A stretch of DNA of 64,000 nucleotides, taken from Bacillota bacterium. GTDB taxonomy: Bacteria > Bacillota > Clostridia > Lachnospirales > Lachnospiraceae. Both the position numbers and the translations under genes were made by a program. The first letter of the stretch is position 1; the number at the start of each line of letters is the position of its first letter. The notes beneath the pieces are model-generated. The model had not been told where the DNA came from. It saw only the letters and a program-made list of their open reading frames with translations, and did no database searches. The stretch covers positions 372,001 through 436,000 of the forward strand of contig JAEYGZ010000027.1 of NCBI GenBank assembly GCA_023409535.1, given 5' to 3'. Positions 8,703 through 18,558 of the stretch are shown here, one piece after another.

Positions 8703-9731
8703 TTAATAAATAATTGGATCCACAGGCTCGAGGATGGGCTGAAGCGTTAGTTTTCGAACTTCATTTTGATTATTGATAATATTCAATAACGAGCGCGCTG
8801 CCTCAGATCCTGCATTATAATGAGGGAAATGATAAGAAACAGAACGTTCGAACCACTTTTCTGTTTCAGCTGTTTGCAGCAAAAGATGCTGGATATATAG
8901 TCTTTCAGACACTATTTGTTGAATTTCTCGTGAGCTACAAATAAAACAGGTATTCAAAGATGCTGAATTTACAATGCTGCCTATTCTCTGAATGTCATTT
9001 ATATCAGGATCAAACGAGACATCATGCTGAGAAAACATACTGGAGTTAGCATCTATACCACCGATGGATATAATCTCATATTCTAAATCGTCTCGTCCGA
9101 GAATAACTGCATTAAATCCTCTTTCCCGGGCTGTTTCCTTTGCATTTTGATAACTGGGGCGGATATAGATAAATTTTTTGAAGTTCTTATTCAGCATGTA
9201 GTCTGCACGCAGATAGGAAGAAGCAAAATAATCATAGTTGATACTGCATATGGTAGGATCTTCTGACATACAGTCTATGGCCGAGAAAGGGATATTATTT
9301 GTTTTGATTTGTGCCAATGCATCTGGTGGGATATCGCTGTGATTTGAGGAAACATAAATAACTCCATCGGTCTGTGTATTAAGGTAGGTGTCTATAAAAT
9401 TGTATGTATTACCACGAGTTTGATCGTTACATAATAAAATATTATATCCTCGAGGTTCCAGATAGGAACGAATGCCTTGCATGGCATTATAGTATCGAGG
9501 CATACTCAGAGTAGTTGCCAGACGGACAGCAATACAATAGGAACGATTGCTTTTAAGCCGTTTGGCAGCACTGTTAGGAATATAGTTCAGTTCAGCAACA
9601 GCATCAAGAATACGTTTTCTGGTGCTTTCAGTGATTGACTTTCCAGGAACATTATTTAAAACATAAGAAACAGTTGCCTGGGAAACATTAGCCCGTTGAG
9701 CGATATCTTTGCTTGTAATTTTTTTATTCAT
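8703..9731 (-). CDS. LacI/GalR-family transcriptional regulator of the sulfatase island
   Basis: About 343 residues. The N-terminal helix-turn-helix and hinge are classic: ITSKDIAQRANVSQATVSYV, then ILDAVAELNYIPNSAAKRLK. A sugar-binding-protein-like effector domain follows. I favour the ATG at 9731 (GGAG about 12 bases upstream) since the HTH begins five residues later; TTG/ATG starts at 9752/9749 are in frame. It lies between the minus-strand sulfatase and the plus-strand sulfatase pair, with matching near-palindromes at both sulfatase promoters, so it probably represses them until an inducer derived from the substrate is bound. Effector not predictable. Confidence 0.93.
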   Translation of the reverse strand: MNKKITSKDIAQRANVSQATVSYVLNNVPGKSITESTRKRILDAVAELNYIPNSAAKRLKSNRSYCIAVRLATTLSMPRYYNAMQGIRSYLEPRGYNILLCNDQTRGNTYNFIDTYLNTQTDGVIYVSSNHSDIPPDALAQIKTNNIPFSAIDCMSEDPTICSINYDYFASSYLRADYMLNKNFKKFIYIRPSYQNAKETARERGFNAVILGRDDLEYEIISIGGIDANSSMFSQHDVSFDPDINDIQRIGSIVNSASLNTCFICSSREIQQIVSERLYIQHLLLQTAETEKWFERSVSYHFPHYNAGSEAARSLLNIINNQNEVRKLTLQPILEPVDPIIY

Positions 9732-9829
9732 AATTTTTCTTAACTCCATCAATTATATTTTCATTTCAATACTAAATTCCTCCTTTATTATAACACAAAC
9801 CTATAGTAAAAGTATATTGAATAGTTGTA

Positions 9830-9839
9830 TATACGATTA
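9830..9839. promoter_or_regulatory. Candidate LacI-family operator, copy 2
   Basis: TATACGATTA within GTATATACGATTATATATA, about 100 bp upstream of the LacI start codon and in the 281-bp divergent spacer. It could serve autoregulation or DNA looping with the copy at 9984. Confidence 0.5.
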
Positions 9840-9983
9840 TATATAGAATTTAATATAATAGGATCTTTATATATCCTATCAAAAAAATAAAGAGATTTAT
9901 ATGTGCGATATATACAATAAATAAGTAAAATAATTAGTAGTAAATAACATATTGACTAAGGAGCAAGATGCATTTATAATGGC

Positions 9984-9993
9984 TATACGATTA
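9984..9993. promoter_or_regulatory. Candidate LacI-family operator, copy 3
   Basis: TATACGATTA lies 20 bp upstream of the start codon of the plus-strand sulfatase and overlaps or follows a likely -10 (TATAAT at 9975-9980), the position expected for a repressor site. Confidence 0.55.
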
Positions 9994-10012
9994 AACGATG
10001 GAAGGAAAAACA

Positions 10013-11404
10013 ATGGAAAAAAAACCTAATTTTTTGTTTTTGTTTAGCGATCAGCATCGGGGGGATTGGATGCCATACGATGCTGATGTAAAAAGAAAGC
10101 TGGGCGTAGAAGATCTCGAATTAAGTATGCCAAATATTCGATGCATTATGGATCGTGGCACTACATTCAGTTGCGCCGTATCACCCGCCCCGATTTGCGC
10201 ACCTGCTCGTGCATGTCTGGCATCTGGAAAACGATATAAAAATTGTCGTGTTTATCACAATAATGTTAATTACGATGCAAAACTTAAAACTTTTTATGAA
10301 GAGCTGCAAAATGCAGGATACTTTGTATGTGGTGCCGGGAAGTTTGATCTTAACAAAGCGGATCTTGAGTGGGGGGACGGATATCATCCTTTACTTCAGC
10401 AGATAGGATTTTCTGATGCGGCGGACAGTGAAGGGAAAATGGATACAATATGGGCTGCTTTAAAAAATCAACCAGGACCGTATGGGAGAATGCTAAAAGA
10501 AGCAGGTTGGCTGGAAAAGCATATAGATGACATGATTCATCGTGGAGGGAATATACATCCTACCCCTCTTCCTGATGAGCTTTATGCTGATAATTGGATT
10601 ACAAGAAAAAGCTCTTATATTATTGAAAATCTTCCGAAAGACCGTCCATGGTTTATGCAGATAAACTTTTCCGGACCGCACGATCCATGGGACATTACAA
10701 AAAACATGAGAGATAAGTTATTGGAAAGAAAATTCCCTAATGCAGCGGATTGTACAATTTGCGAAGAAAATCATCAAGTACGCCAAAACTATGCATCTAT
10801 GATTGAAAATATTGATTTCTGTATAGGGAATCTTTTGAGAACACTTGAACAGCATGGAGATTTGGAAAATACAATAATCGTATATGGTGCAGATCATGGA
10901 GAAATGATGGGCGATCATGATCTATACGGGAAGGCGAAACCGGAGCAAGGTTCTGTTCATATTCCATTGGTAATTGATGCTTCACATTTTGGCGGGAAGC
11001 AGGGGATTTGTAATCATACACCGGTAGAACTTCAGGATTTGGCGGCAACGTTTCTTGACTATGCAGGATTAACACCTGAAGAAAGTTTAGAATCTGTTTC
11101 CTTGAAACCGATATTAAACGGGACAATAGATAGAGTCAGAGAATACGGGATTTCTGAATTGATTAATCCAAATCCGGTAGGACTGATTCGGAGCTTTGGC
11201 ACGGTAACGGATGGAAAATTGAAACTGATTATGAGGGTTGGAGCTGCGGATCGTTTATACGATTTGAGTGCGGATCCATTTGAACAGAATGATATCGCAG
11301 CGAAGCAGCCGGACGAAGTTGAGAGATTAAAGAAAGCCTTTGGACAGCGTGGAGTAAAACTGGATCCTGCGATAGAATTATATGTAAAATCATTTCATGC
11401 ATAA
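10013..11404 (+). CDS. Sulfatase (S1 family, Cys-type), cytoplasmic
   Basis: About 463 residues. FLFLFSDQHRGDW supplies the N-terminal metal-binding Asp; CAPARACLASGKR is the formylglycine motif with C62 as the modified residue; GADHGEMMGDHDLYGKAKP carries the downstream metal and substrate ligands. No signal peptide. The ATG at 10013 is favoured over 9998 because GGAAGGA is 6 bases upstream. First gene of a likely operon with a second sulfatase 18 bp downstream and then the Dpp-type importer. The two tandem sulfatases are distant homologues, so they probably attack different positions or different molecules. Substrate unknown. Confidence 0.93.
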   Translation: MEKKPNFLFLFSDQHRGDWMPYDADVKRKLGVEDLELSMPNIRCIMDRGTTFSCAVSPAPICAPARACLASGKRYKNCRVYHNNVNYDAKLKTFYEELQNAGYFVCGAGKFDLNKADLEWGDGYHPLLQQIGFSDAADSEGKMDTIWAALKNQPGPYGRMLKEAGWLEKHIDDMIHRGGNIHPTPLPDELYADNWITRKSSYIIENLPKDRPWFMQINFSGPHDPWDITKNMRDKLLERKFPNAADCTICEENHQVRQNYASMIENIDFCIGNLLRTLEQHGDLENTIIVYGADHGEMMGDHDLYGKAKPEQGSVHIPLVIDASHFGGKQGICNHTPVELQDLAATFLDYAGLTPEESLESVSLKPILNGTIDRVREYGISELINPNPVGLIRSFGTVTDGKLKLIMRVGAADRLYDLSADPFEQNDIAAKQPDEVERLKKAFGQRGVKLDPAIELYVKSFHA

Positions 11405-11422
11405 AGTTAGGAGAGATGCTAA

Positions 11423-12910
11423 ATGAAAGCTATCATGGTAATGTTTGATTCTTTGAATCGAAATTTTTTGCCGCCATATGGATGCGACTGGGTAAATGCT
11501 CCGAATTTTTCCAGACTGGCAAAACATGCAGTAACTTTTGAAAAGGCTTATGCGGGAAGTCTTCCCTGTATGCCGGCTCGCAGAGAATTGCATACTGGCA
11601 GATTGAATTTCCTTCATCGAAGCTGGTCACCACTTGAACCCTTTGATGATTCTGTACCGGAAATTCTTAGAAATGCCGGGATTCATTCTCATTTAGTCAG
11701 TGATCATGCACATTATTGGGAAGATGGAGGAGCCACCTACCATACCAGATATTCCACCTGGGAATGTGTTCGAGGTCAGGAGGGTGACCCTTGGAAGGGA
11801 AATCTTTCACCGGACATTCATCCGACAACAATGATACAAGATAAAAATCCAGTAATTTTCAAATTTAAAAAAAAGCTTTACCAGCAGGATGCAGTGAACC
11901 GTACATATCGTCAGAATAGTCAAAATAGCTGTCAGCATCTGGTGTTTGACAAAGGCTTGGAGTTTATGGAAACAAATCTGAATTATGATAACTGGTTCCT
12001 ACAGATAGAATCCTTTGATCCGCATGAGCCTTTCTATACCTATGAGGAATATCTGGATTTGTATCACAAGCCGGATATAGGAAAAGAATTAGATTGGCCT
12101 CCCTATGACCGTGTTCATGAATCAAAGGAAGAAGTGGATCATATTCGGGCAAAATATGCGGCATTGCTCTCCATGTGTGATGCGAATCTTGGCAGAGTAC
12201 TTGACATGATGGATCAATATGATATGTGGCAGGATACCATGCTGATCGTAAACACAGATCATGGATACCTTCTTGGAGAACATGACTGGTGGGCCAAAAA
12301 TGTTATGCCGTGTTTTAATGAAATTGTTAATCTTCCACTATTTATATGGGATCCAAGATGCAAAAGAAATGGAGAGCGCCGTAAAAGTCTTGTACAAACG
12401 ATTGATTTGGCGCCTACTCTTTTGGCATATTTCGGATGTGAAATTCCAAAAGATATGTTGGGGAAATCGTTGGCAGATACAATTGCTGAAGATACACCTG
12501 TCAGAGAATATGCTATGTTTGGATATCATGGAAATCAGCTGAACATTACAGACGGAAGATATGTGTATATGCATGATGCTGTAAATCGGGATGTTCCGCT
12601 GTATGAGTACACTTTGATGCCAAATAATATGAACTGCAGAATGGGAGCCGCGCTTGAAAAAGCAACACTGGCAACCCCCTTTCATTTTACCAAGAATATG
12701 CCTTTATTAAAGATACCTGCTCAAAAAGGCGTAGATACTGTAACCAGCTTGTATGGATCTCAATTGTTTGATTTAGAAGTGGATCCGCAACAGCTGCAAC
12801 CTTTCAAAGATGAGAAACAGGAAATGAGGCTCCATGAAGCAATGGAAATGCTCTTGCATGAAAACGATGCGCCGGAGGAGATGTTTTTACGCATGGGTAT
12901 GACAAAATAG
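11423..12910 (+). CDS. Sulfatase (S1 family, Cys-type), cytoplasmic
   Basis: A 495-residue sulfatase. MKAIMVMFDSLNRNFLPPYG is the N-terminal metal-binding strand; CMPARRELHTGRLNFLHR is the formylglycine motif with C49 as the modified residue. NTDHGYLLGEHDWWAKN holds the later metal and substrate ligands, and the middle SFDPHEPF matches the family. No signal peptide. AGGAGAG precedes the ATG. It is 18 bp after the previous sulfatase, so co-transcribed. Needs maturation by the radical SAM enzyme at 21334. Substrate unknown. Confidence 0.93.
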   Translation: MKAIMVMFDSLNRNFLPPYGCDWVNAPNFSRLAKHAVTFEKAYAGSLPCMPARRELHTGRLNFLHRSWSPLEPFDDSVPEILRNAGIHSHLVSDHAHYWEDGGATYHTRYSTWECVRGQEGDPWKGNLSPDIHPTTMIQDKNPVIFKFKKKLYQQDAVNRTYRQNSQNSCQHLVFDKGLEFMETNLNYDNWFLQIESFDPHEPFYTYEEYLDLYHKPDIGKELDWPPYDRVHESKEEVDHIRAKYAALLSMCDANLGRVLDMMDQYDMWQDTMLIVNTDHGYLLGEHDWWAKNVMPCFNEIVNLPLFIWDPRCKRNGERRKSLVQTIDLAPTLLAYFGCEIPKDMLGKSLADTIAEDTPVREYAMFGYHGNQLNITDGRYVYMHDAVNRDVPLYEYTLMPNNMNCRMGAALEKATLATPFHFTKNMPLLKIPAQKGVDTVTSLYGSQLFDLEVDPQQLQPFKDEKQEMRLHEAMEMLLHENDAPEEMFLRMGMTK

Positions 12911-13086
12911 AGCTGTATTATAGCTTTAGCAGTCATAAATTTTCCTCCGATTGCCGTTTGATTATATTTACAATTTTACCACATACGGGGGAATTTATAT
13001 AAATGCAGCTTAAGAACCCGGTGAAATTAATAGGTTCAGGCATTTAGCAAATGATTATAAAAATTATAAAAAGGAGAGGTAAAACG

Positions 13087-14691
13087 ATGAAAAAAATTAT
13101 GAAATGGGTGTGCGTAGCTATGGCGGTTTGTATGTTAATGAGTTCACTCGCAGGTTGTGCCAAAGGCAGCGATCCGAAGGATACAGGTGCTAAGGATACA
13201 AATGCGGAAAGTACCCCGGTTGCCGAAGAAGCTGCTGTAACAAGTATTACGATTGGTACATCCGAGTCATGGGATACATTGACTCCGATTCGTACAACAC
13301 AGAGCCAGTATATGTCAATGGTAAGACTGCTTTATGACAGACTTGCTTATCAGACCGCTGATAATCAGTATATTCCTCAGGTGGCAAAAAGCTGGAGTGT
13401 TGAGGACGATGGAGTTACCTGGAATGTTGAAATTTATGATTATGTAGAGGACTCTGAAGGAAACCACATCACGGCAAGTGATATTGTATGGATGCTTGAA
13501 GAGTCTATGGCACAGAAATTAAAGCCTTGCTACAATAAAATTGCAAGTGTGGAGCAGACCGGAGATTACTCTTTTAAGGTAGTCATGAAACAGGATATCG
13601 TTAATTCGTTTGAATTGATTCTGGTAAGCACCTATGTTGTGTCTCAGAAAGCGTTTGAAGAAAGCGCGGATGGTTTTGCCACTAAGGTTGTATCCACTTC
13701 TCCTTATACTGTGACGGATTTTGTCTCGGGATCTCATATTGTTTTCAAAAAAAGAGATGCCTATTGGCAGAAGGATGAACTGATTGATCCGGTTCTTGCT
13801 GCTAATTTGGATACAGTTACTTATAAAGTAATCAAAGAAGCTGCGCAGCAGCAGGTTGCTCTTGAAACCGGAACAGTGGATGCCTTTGAGACAATTAATG
13901 CAAGTATTGTTCCTGCATTTGAAGGCAACACCTCTTATGAAATAGTTAAGTTACCCAGCAGTAACGGTGTGCAGCTATTCTATTCAGGAGATGAAAGCAG
14001 AGTGATAGCGAAGGATGAAAATCTCTGTCGTGCAATTTCCTACGCTATTGACGCAGAAGGAATAGTAAAAGGGGTATATAACGGATACGCCAGTGTTATG
14101 CATGATGCGGCAGTTGAGAGTGTTGTCGGATATCTGCAGAAATGGAACGATGAGGAATATTTCCCGTACAACGTCGATAAAGCAAAAGAATATTTGGCAC
14201 AGTCCGGTTATAATGGTGAAGAGTTAGAGCTGCTTTGTATGTCTGATACTACATCACAGCGTGTGGCACAGATGATTCAGAATTATCTGCTTGCAGTCGG
14301 TATTAATCTGAAATTAAATATTGTGGATTCAGCACTGTTTTCAGCAACTCGTTTTGATGGCTCATTATATGATATGATTATTGTTAATGTAGGTGCAGGT
14401 TCCCTCCCGGCAGTCTGGTCAAATCGTTTTGACAGTACAGCGTATGAAAAAGGTGACGGTACCGCTCGTAAGGATGAAGTTTTAACGGAAATGTTGTACT
14501 CAACATGGTCGAATGAAGGATTTACAGAGGAAAATATTGATGCAGTACATAAGTATTTAATTGATCATGCATATGCATATGGTATTTGTCTTCCTACAAA
14601 TTGTACAATATATAATAAAAAGCTTTCAATTACAGCTACTGTTGACCTTCCTGCTGGTACCCCTGACTTTGCGGCTTGCGTTTATAAATAA
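13087..14691 (+). CDS. ABC transporter substrate-binding lipoprotein, Dpp/Opp type (family 5)
   Basis: About 534 residues with a lipoprotein signal (MKKIMKWVCVAMAVCMLMSS then LAGC, lipidation at that Cys) and the SBP_bac_5 fold: SITIGTSESWDTLTPI, LYDRLAYQT, PQVAKSWSVEDDGVTW near the N-terminus. It captures the ligand outside the cell for the two permeases that follow. The ATG at 13087 is right after GGAGAGG; an upstream start at 13051 is in frame but lacks a signal. This family moves peptides, nickel, opines and also oligosaccharides. Given the sulfatases next to it, a sulfated small molecule or oligosaccharide is a fair guess. Confidence 0.92.
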   Translation: MKKIMKWVCVAMAVCMLMSSLAGCAKGSDPKDTGAKDTNAESTPVAEEAAVTSITIGTSESWDTLTPIRTTQSQYMSMVRLLYDRLAYQTADNQYIPQVAKSWSVEDDGVTWNVEIYDYVEDSEGNHITASDIVWMLEESMAQKLKPCYNKIASVEQTGDYSFKVVMKQDIVNSFELILVSTYVVSQKAFEESADGFATKVVSTSPYTVTDFVSGSHIVFKKRDAYWQKDELIDPVLAANLDTVTYKVIKEAAQQQVALETGTVDAFETINASIVPAFEGNTSYEIVKLPSSNGVQLFYSGDESRVIAKDENLCRAISYAIDAEGIVKGVYNGYASVMHDAAVESVVGYLQKWNDEEYFPYNVDKAKEYLAQSGYNGEELELLCMSDTTSQRVAQMIQNYLLAVGINLKLNIVDSALFSATRFDGSLYDMIIVNVGAGSLPAVWSNRFDSTAYEKGDGTARKDEVLTEMLYSTWSNEGFTEENIDAVHKYLIDHAYAYGICLPTNCTIYNKKLSITATVDLPAGTPDFAACVYK

Positions 14692-14748
14692 GCACTGATA
14701 AGGTAAGGTGTCAGATATTGTTTATCAATGGAAGAAAGGAATTAAATA

Positions 14749-15708
14749 ATGTTAAGGTATATTTTAAAAAGAATTCTTTGGATGCTTCCCATTGTAATTG
14801 GAGTGGCAATTATCGTATTTACATTAATGTACTTTTGCCCGGGTGATCCAGCTACTATTTTACTTGGTTCCTCTGCAACGGAGAACGATCTGGCGGCAAT
14901 GCGAGAGAATTTGGGGCTGAACCATACATACTTGGAAAGACTGGGAACATTCCTGTATGATACGTTTATTAAGTTTGATTTTGGGAATTCCTGGATAACA
15001 CGGACGAGCATTAAAGCGGCGATAATGGAACGTTTACCGCGAACAATGTTGATAACAATATCGACGTTAACTTTTTCAATTATCATTGGTATTTCATTAG
15101 GTATTATAGCTGCTATTAATCAGGGAAAATGGAAAGACAATCTCTGTATGGCATTCGCTTTATTGGGAGTTTCTATTCCAGATTTCTGGCTGGCATTGCT
15201 TCTGATTATTTTGTTTTCGGTTAAATTGGGTTGGTTGCCTGCAATGGGTATAGGCGGATTGCAATATTATATCTTGCCTGCAATGGCTGGGTGTATGGGT
15301 GGCATAGCCACCCTGGCCCGGCAGACGCGTTCCAGTATGCTGGATGTTATACGTGCAGACTATATTACAACAGCCAGATCGAAAGGTGTTCCGGAATTCC
15401 GCGTTATTACAAGACATGCTTTGAAGAATGCATTTATTCCAATTATTACTATTATTGGCACACATTTCGGGAAAATGCTCGGAGGAGCAATGGTTATTGA
15501 AACTATTTTTGCAATCCCGGGAATGGGCTCTTATATTGTTACAGCTGTAAATTCGCGAGATTATCCTGTTGTTCAAATTGGTGCTATCTTTTTAGCTATT
15601 GTATTTAGTATATGTATGTTAGGCGTGGATTTAATTTATGCGGCCGTAGACCCCAGAATTAAAGCTCAGTATGGAAGAAAGAAAAGGAAGGTGAAGGTAA
15701 ATGCCTAA
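14749..15708 (+). CDS. ABC transporter permease, DppB-like
   Basis: A 319-residue permease with six membrane segments. The N-terminus (MLRYILKRILWMLPIVIGVA) and the block GDPATILLG, plus the EAA loop region DVIRADYITTARSKGVPEF, are typical of DppB/OppB. It pairs with the next gene, whose start it overlaps by 8 bp. RBS AAAGGA precedes the ATG. Confidence 0.94.
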   Translation: MLRYILKRILWMLPIVIGVAIIVFTLMYFCPGDPATILLGSSATENDLAAMRENLGLNHTYLERLGTFLYDTFIKFDFGNSWITRTSIKAAIMERLPRTMLITISTLTFSIIIGISLGIIAAINQGKWKDNLCMAFALLGVSIPDFWLALLLIILFSVKLGWLPAMGIGGLQYYILPAMAGCMGGIATLARQTRSSMLDVIRADYITTARSKGVPEFRVITRHALKNAFIPIITIIGTHFGKMLGGAMVIETIFAIPGMGSYIVTAVNSRDYPVVQIGAIFLAIVFSICMLGVDLIYAAVDPRIKAQYGRKKRKVKVNA

Positions 15709-16585
15709 CATAATGGTTATTCAAACAAAAGCGAAAGTAAGAAAGAAGTCAGAATTCATGAGGGTTCTAAAACAAATGAGCTATAACAAGCTAGCCATGT
15801 TTGGTGCGGCTGTGTTTGTAGTCGAGTTAGCACTTGTGATACTTGCACCAATCATTGCACCATACGGATATGCGGATATGGATATGGCGGCAGCTTCTCA
15901 GGGACCTTCGTTGGCTCATCTATGCGGAACTGATGACTTAGGAAGAGATATTTTTAGCCGCTTGCTGTATGGCGGACGTTATTCCATTACAATGGGTATT
16001 TTTAGTATAGCGATTTCAGTAACAACAGGTATTATTATTGGCTCAATCGCAGGCTATTTCGGTGGGCAGGTTGATAATATTATTATGAGATTTTTGGATG
16101 TCATTCAATCTCTTCCGGGAATGTTGCTTACCATAGTAATTTCAGCTGTTCTTGGCTCCGGATATCTGAATACAATTTTAGCTCTTTCAGTAAATGGTAT
16201 ACCAGGACAGGCAAGAATGCTACGCGCGCAGATGCTGAGGGTCAGAGAAAGTGAATACATTGAGGCGTCGGAATCTATTAATTGCAGTAAATTTAGAATA
16301 ATTGTAAAACATTTGCTTCCAAATTCATTTTCTCCGCTTATTGTGCAGGCAACTATGGGTGTTGCAAATATGATTATCATGGCAGCTGGTTTGAGCTTTA
16401 TCGGTCTTGGAGTACAACCACCTGCTTCCGAATGGGGAGCTATGCTTTCCGGCTCCAGGCAATTCATCAGGTCCAGTCCGCATATGGTAATCTTTCCTGG
16501 ATTGGCAATTGCAATCACAATTCTTTCTCTCAATCTTATGGGAGATGGACTTCGTGACGCACTTGATCCAAAACTGAAACGCTAA
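15701..16585 (+). CDS. ABC transporter permease, DppC-like
   Basis: A 294-residue permease. After a cytoplasmic N-terminus come a membrane segment (FGAAVFVVELALVILAPIIA) and the DppC hallmark LCGTDDLGRDIFSRLLYGGR. The EAA loop is VRESEYIEASESINCSKFR and the C-terminal block SFIGLGVQPPASEWGAML is classic for OppC/DppC. Overlaps the upstream permease by 8 bp, so coupled. Confidence 0.94.
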   Translation: MPNIMVIQTKAKVRKKSEFMRVLKQMSYNKLAMFGAAVFVVELALVILAPIIAPYGYADMDMAAASQGPSLAHLCGTDDLGRDIFSRLLYGGRYSITMGIFSIAISVTTGIIIGSIAGYFGGQVDNIIMRFLDVIQSLPGMLLTIVISAVLGSGYLNTILALSVNGIPGQARMLRAQMLRVRESEYIEASESINCSKFRIIVKHLLPNSFSPLIVQATMGVANMIIMAAGLSFIGLGVQPPASEWGAMLSGSRQFIRSSPHMVIFPGLAIAITILSLNLMGDGLRDALDPKLKR

Positions 16586-16604
16586 GGAAGGAGTAACAGA
16601 GAAT

Positions 16605-17606
16605 ATGTCTGAAGAAATGAAACAAAGTATGCCATTTCTGGAGGTTAAGAATCTGGTAGTAGAATATTTCACGAAAGAACAGATTGTACATGCGGTTAAT
16701 AGAGTTTCCTTTATGGTAGAAAAAGGAAAAACATTAGGGCTTGTTGGTGAAACCGGCGCAGGAAAAACGTCAATCGCAAAATCTATTCTTAGAATATTGC
16801 CTGATGTTGGAGCAAGAATTGTCGAAGGCGAAGTATGGCTGGAAGGTGAAAACATTACTTGCTTAACGGAAGAGGAAATGAGAAAAATCCGTGGTAAAAA
16901 GATATCGATGATTTTCCAGGATCCTATGACTGCACTAAATCCGGTTCAACAAGTAGGTGACCAGATTGCTGAGGTTATATCCTTACACAATAATGGAACA
17001 AAGGAAAGCTTCAAAAAACGAGCGGAAGAAATGCTTGAAATGGTAGGTATACGAAAAGAACGTTACAGGGATTACCCGCATCAGTTTTCTGGTGGAATGA
17101 AACAGCGGGTAGTGATAGCAATTGCACTGGCTTGCAATCCGGAACTTCTTCTGGCAGATGAGCCAACAACAGCGCTTGACGTAACAATACAAGCTCAGGT
17201 ATTGAAATTGATTGATAATCTAAAAGAGAAGATCAATACATCCATGATATTGATTACTCATGACATGGGTGTGGTTGCAACTCATTGCGATAATGTTGCG
17301 GTTGTTTATGCAGGAAATATTATTGAGTATGGAAGCAGAGAACAGGTTTTTGATCATCCTTCCCATCCATATACTTTAGGATTGTTTGGGGCTATCCCTA
17401 ATCTGAACAAGGAGGAAGAGTGGCTGCATCCAATTGAGGGCCTTCCGCCGGATCCGTCAAATCTTCCGGAAGGCTGTTCCTTCCATCCAAGATGTAGTTA
17501 TGCAACAGAAGAATGTAAATCCGGGGAAATTGATATGAGAATTACATATGATGGACATCAATGCCGCTGCTGCAATATGGATAAAGTTTTGAAAGGAGAG
17601 GCTTAG
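16605..17606 (+). CDS. ABC transporter ATPase, DppD-like
   Basis: A 333-residue ATPase. Walker A GETGAGKTS, signature FSGGMKQRV, Walker B LLLADEPTTALD and the switch His in ILITHDMGVV are all present, with the C-terminal oligopeptide-transporter extension holding the Cys-rich CSFHPRC...C pattern. One of two ATPases energising the importer; the other is 2 bp downstream. Confidence 0.94.
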   Translation: MSEEMKQSMPFLEVKNLVVEYFTKEQIVHAVNRVSFMVEKGKTLGLVGETGAGKTSIAKSILRILPDVGARIVEGEVWLEGENITCLTEEEMRKIRGKKISMIFQDPMTALNPVQQVGDQIAEVISLHNNGTKESFKKRAEEMLEMVGIRKERYRDYPHQFSGGMKQRVVIAIALACNPELLLADEPTTALDVTIQAQVLKLIDNLKEKINTSMILITHDMGVVATHCDNVAVVYAGNIIEYGSREQVFDHPSHPYTLGLFGAIPNLNKEEEWLHPIEGLPPDPSNLPEGCSFHPRCSYATEECKSGEIDMRITYDGHQCRCCNMDKVLKGEA

Positions 17607-17607
17607 T

Positions 17608-18558
17608 ATGGAACCGGTAATTGAAGTAAAAAACCTCAAAAAATATTTTCCGACAGCAAACGGCGTGCTTCATGCGGTTGATGATGTATCTTTATCCATA
17701 GAAAAAGGTAAGACACTTGGTGTTGTAGGTGAATCAGGTTGTGGAAAATCAACACTGGGTAGAACAATTATTCATTTGCAGGAACGTACATCCGGACAGA
17801 TCCTTTTACAAGGAAACGATATATCTGATTTAAAAAGGCATGAATTACGAAAAGTTCGTGAAAAAATGCAGATTATTTTTCAGGATCCATATTCTTCAAT
17901 CGATCCCAGAAATACAATAGATGCAACTATCCGTGAACCATTGCTGGTATCAAAAAGATACAAAAAAAATGAAATTGATGATGTGACCACAGAACTGATG
18001 GAACTGGTAGGAATCGATAATCGTCTTAGAATGTCTTACCCGCATGAGCTTGATGGCGGCCGTAGACAGCGTGTAGGAATTGCAAGGGCGCTTGCATTGC
18101 AGCCTGATTTCATTGTATGCGACGAGCCGGTGTCTGCATTGGATGTTTCCATTCAGGCACAGGTTTTAAACCTTCTGAAAAAGCTTCAGCAGCAGAGAGG
18201 GCTGACCTATATGTTCGTAACGCATAATTTGTCAGTAGTAAAACATATTTCAGATGATATTTGTGTAATGTATCTTGGCCAGGTAGTTGAATTATGTCCA
18301 TCAAATGAACTTTTCAAAAATCCTCTGCATCCATATACAAAAGCATTGCTTTCAGCGATTCCATCGATAGATATTCATAGCCCGAATACGCCTGAAATAT
18401 TAAAGGGTGAGCTTACATCGCCAATTAACCCAAAACCAGGTTGTCGATTTGCTTCCAGATGTCGCTTTGCGACAGAAGCATGTAAACAGCCGCAGAAACT
18501 TGAAAAAGTTTCTATTGGACATTTTGTAGCATGCTGCCGGGTCAAAGAGGTGCAATAA
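17608..18558 (+). CDS. ABC transporter ATPase, DppF-like
   Basis: A 316-residue ATPase. Walker A GESGCGKSTLG, Walker B FIVCDEPVSALD and the switch region MFVTHNLSVV are intact. The signature reads LDGGRRQRV in place of the usual LSGGQRQR; this variant occurs in some Dpp-type ATPases and should not be taken as inactivation. The C-terminal Cys-rich extension (CRFASRCRFATEAC) is present. Last gene of the importer operon. Confidence 0.94.
   Translation: MEPVIEVKNLKKYFPTANGVLHAVDDVSLSIEKGKTLGVVGESGCGKSTLGRTIIHLQERTSGQILLQGNDISDLKRHELRKVREKMQIIFQDPYSSIDPRNTIDATIREPLLVSKRYKKNEIDDVTTELMELVGIDNRLRMSYPHELDGGRRQRVGIARALALQPDFIVCDEPVSALDVSIQAQVLNLLKKLQQQRGLTYMFVTHNLSVVKHISDDICVMYLGQVVELCPSNELFKNPLHPYTKALLSAIPSIDIHSPNTPEILKGELTSPINPKPGCRFASRCRFATEACKQPQKLEKVSIGHFVACCRVKEVQ

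Noticed and set aside
17608..18558. DppF-like ATPase as an inactive pseudo-ATPase because of the LDGG signature
   Set aside because: The signature variant occurs in functional Dpp-type ATPases as I recall, and Walker A, Walker B and switch His are intact.
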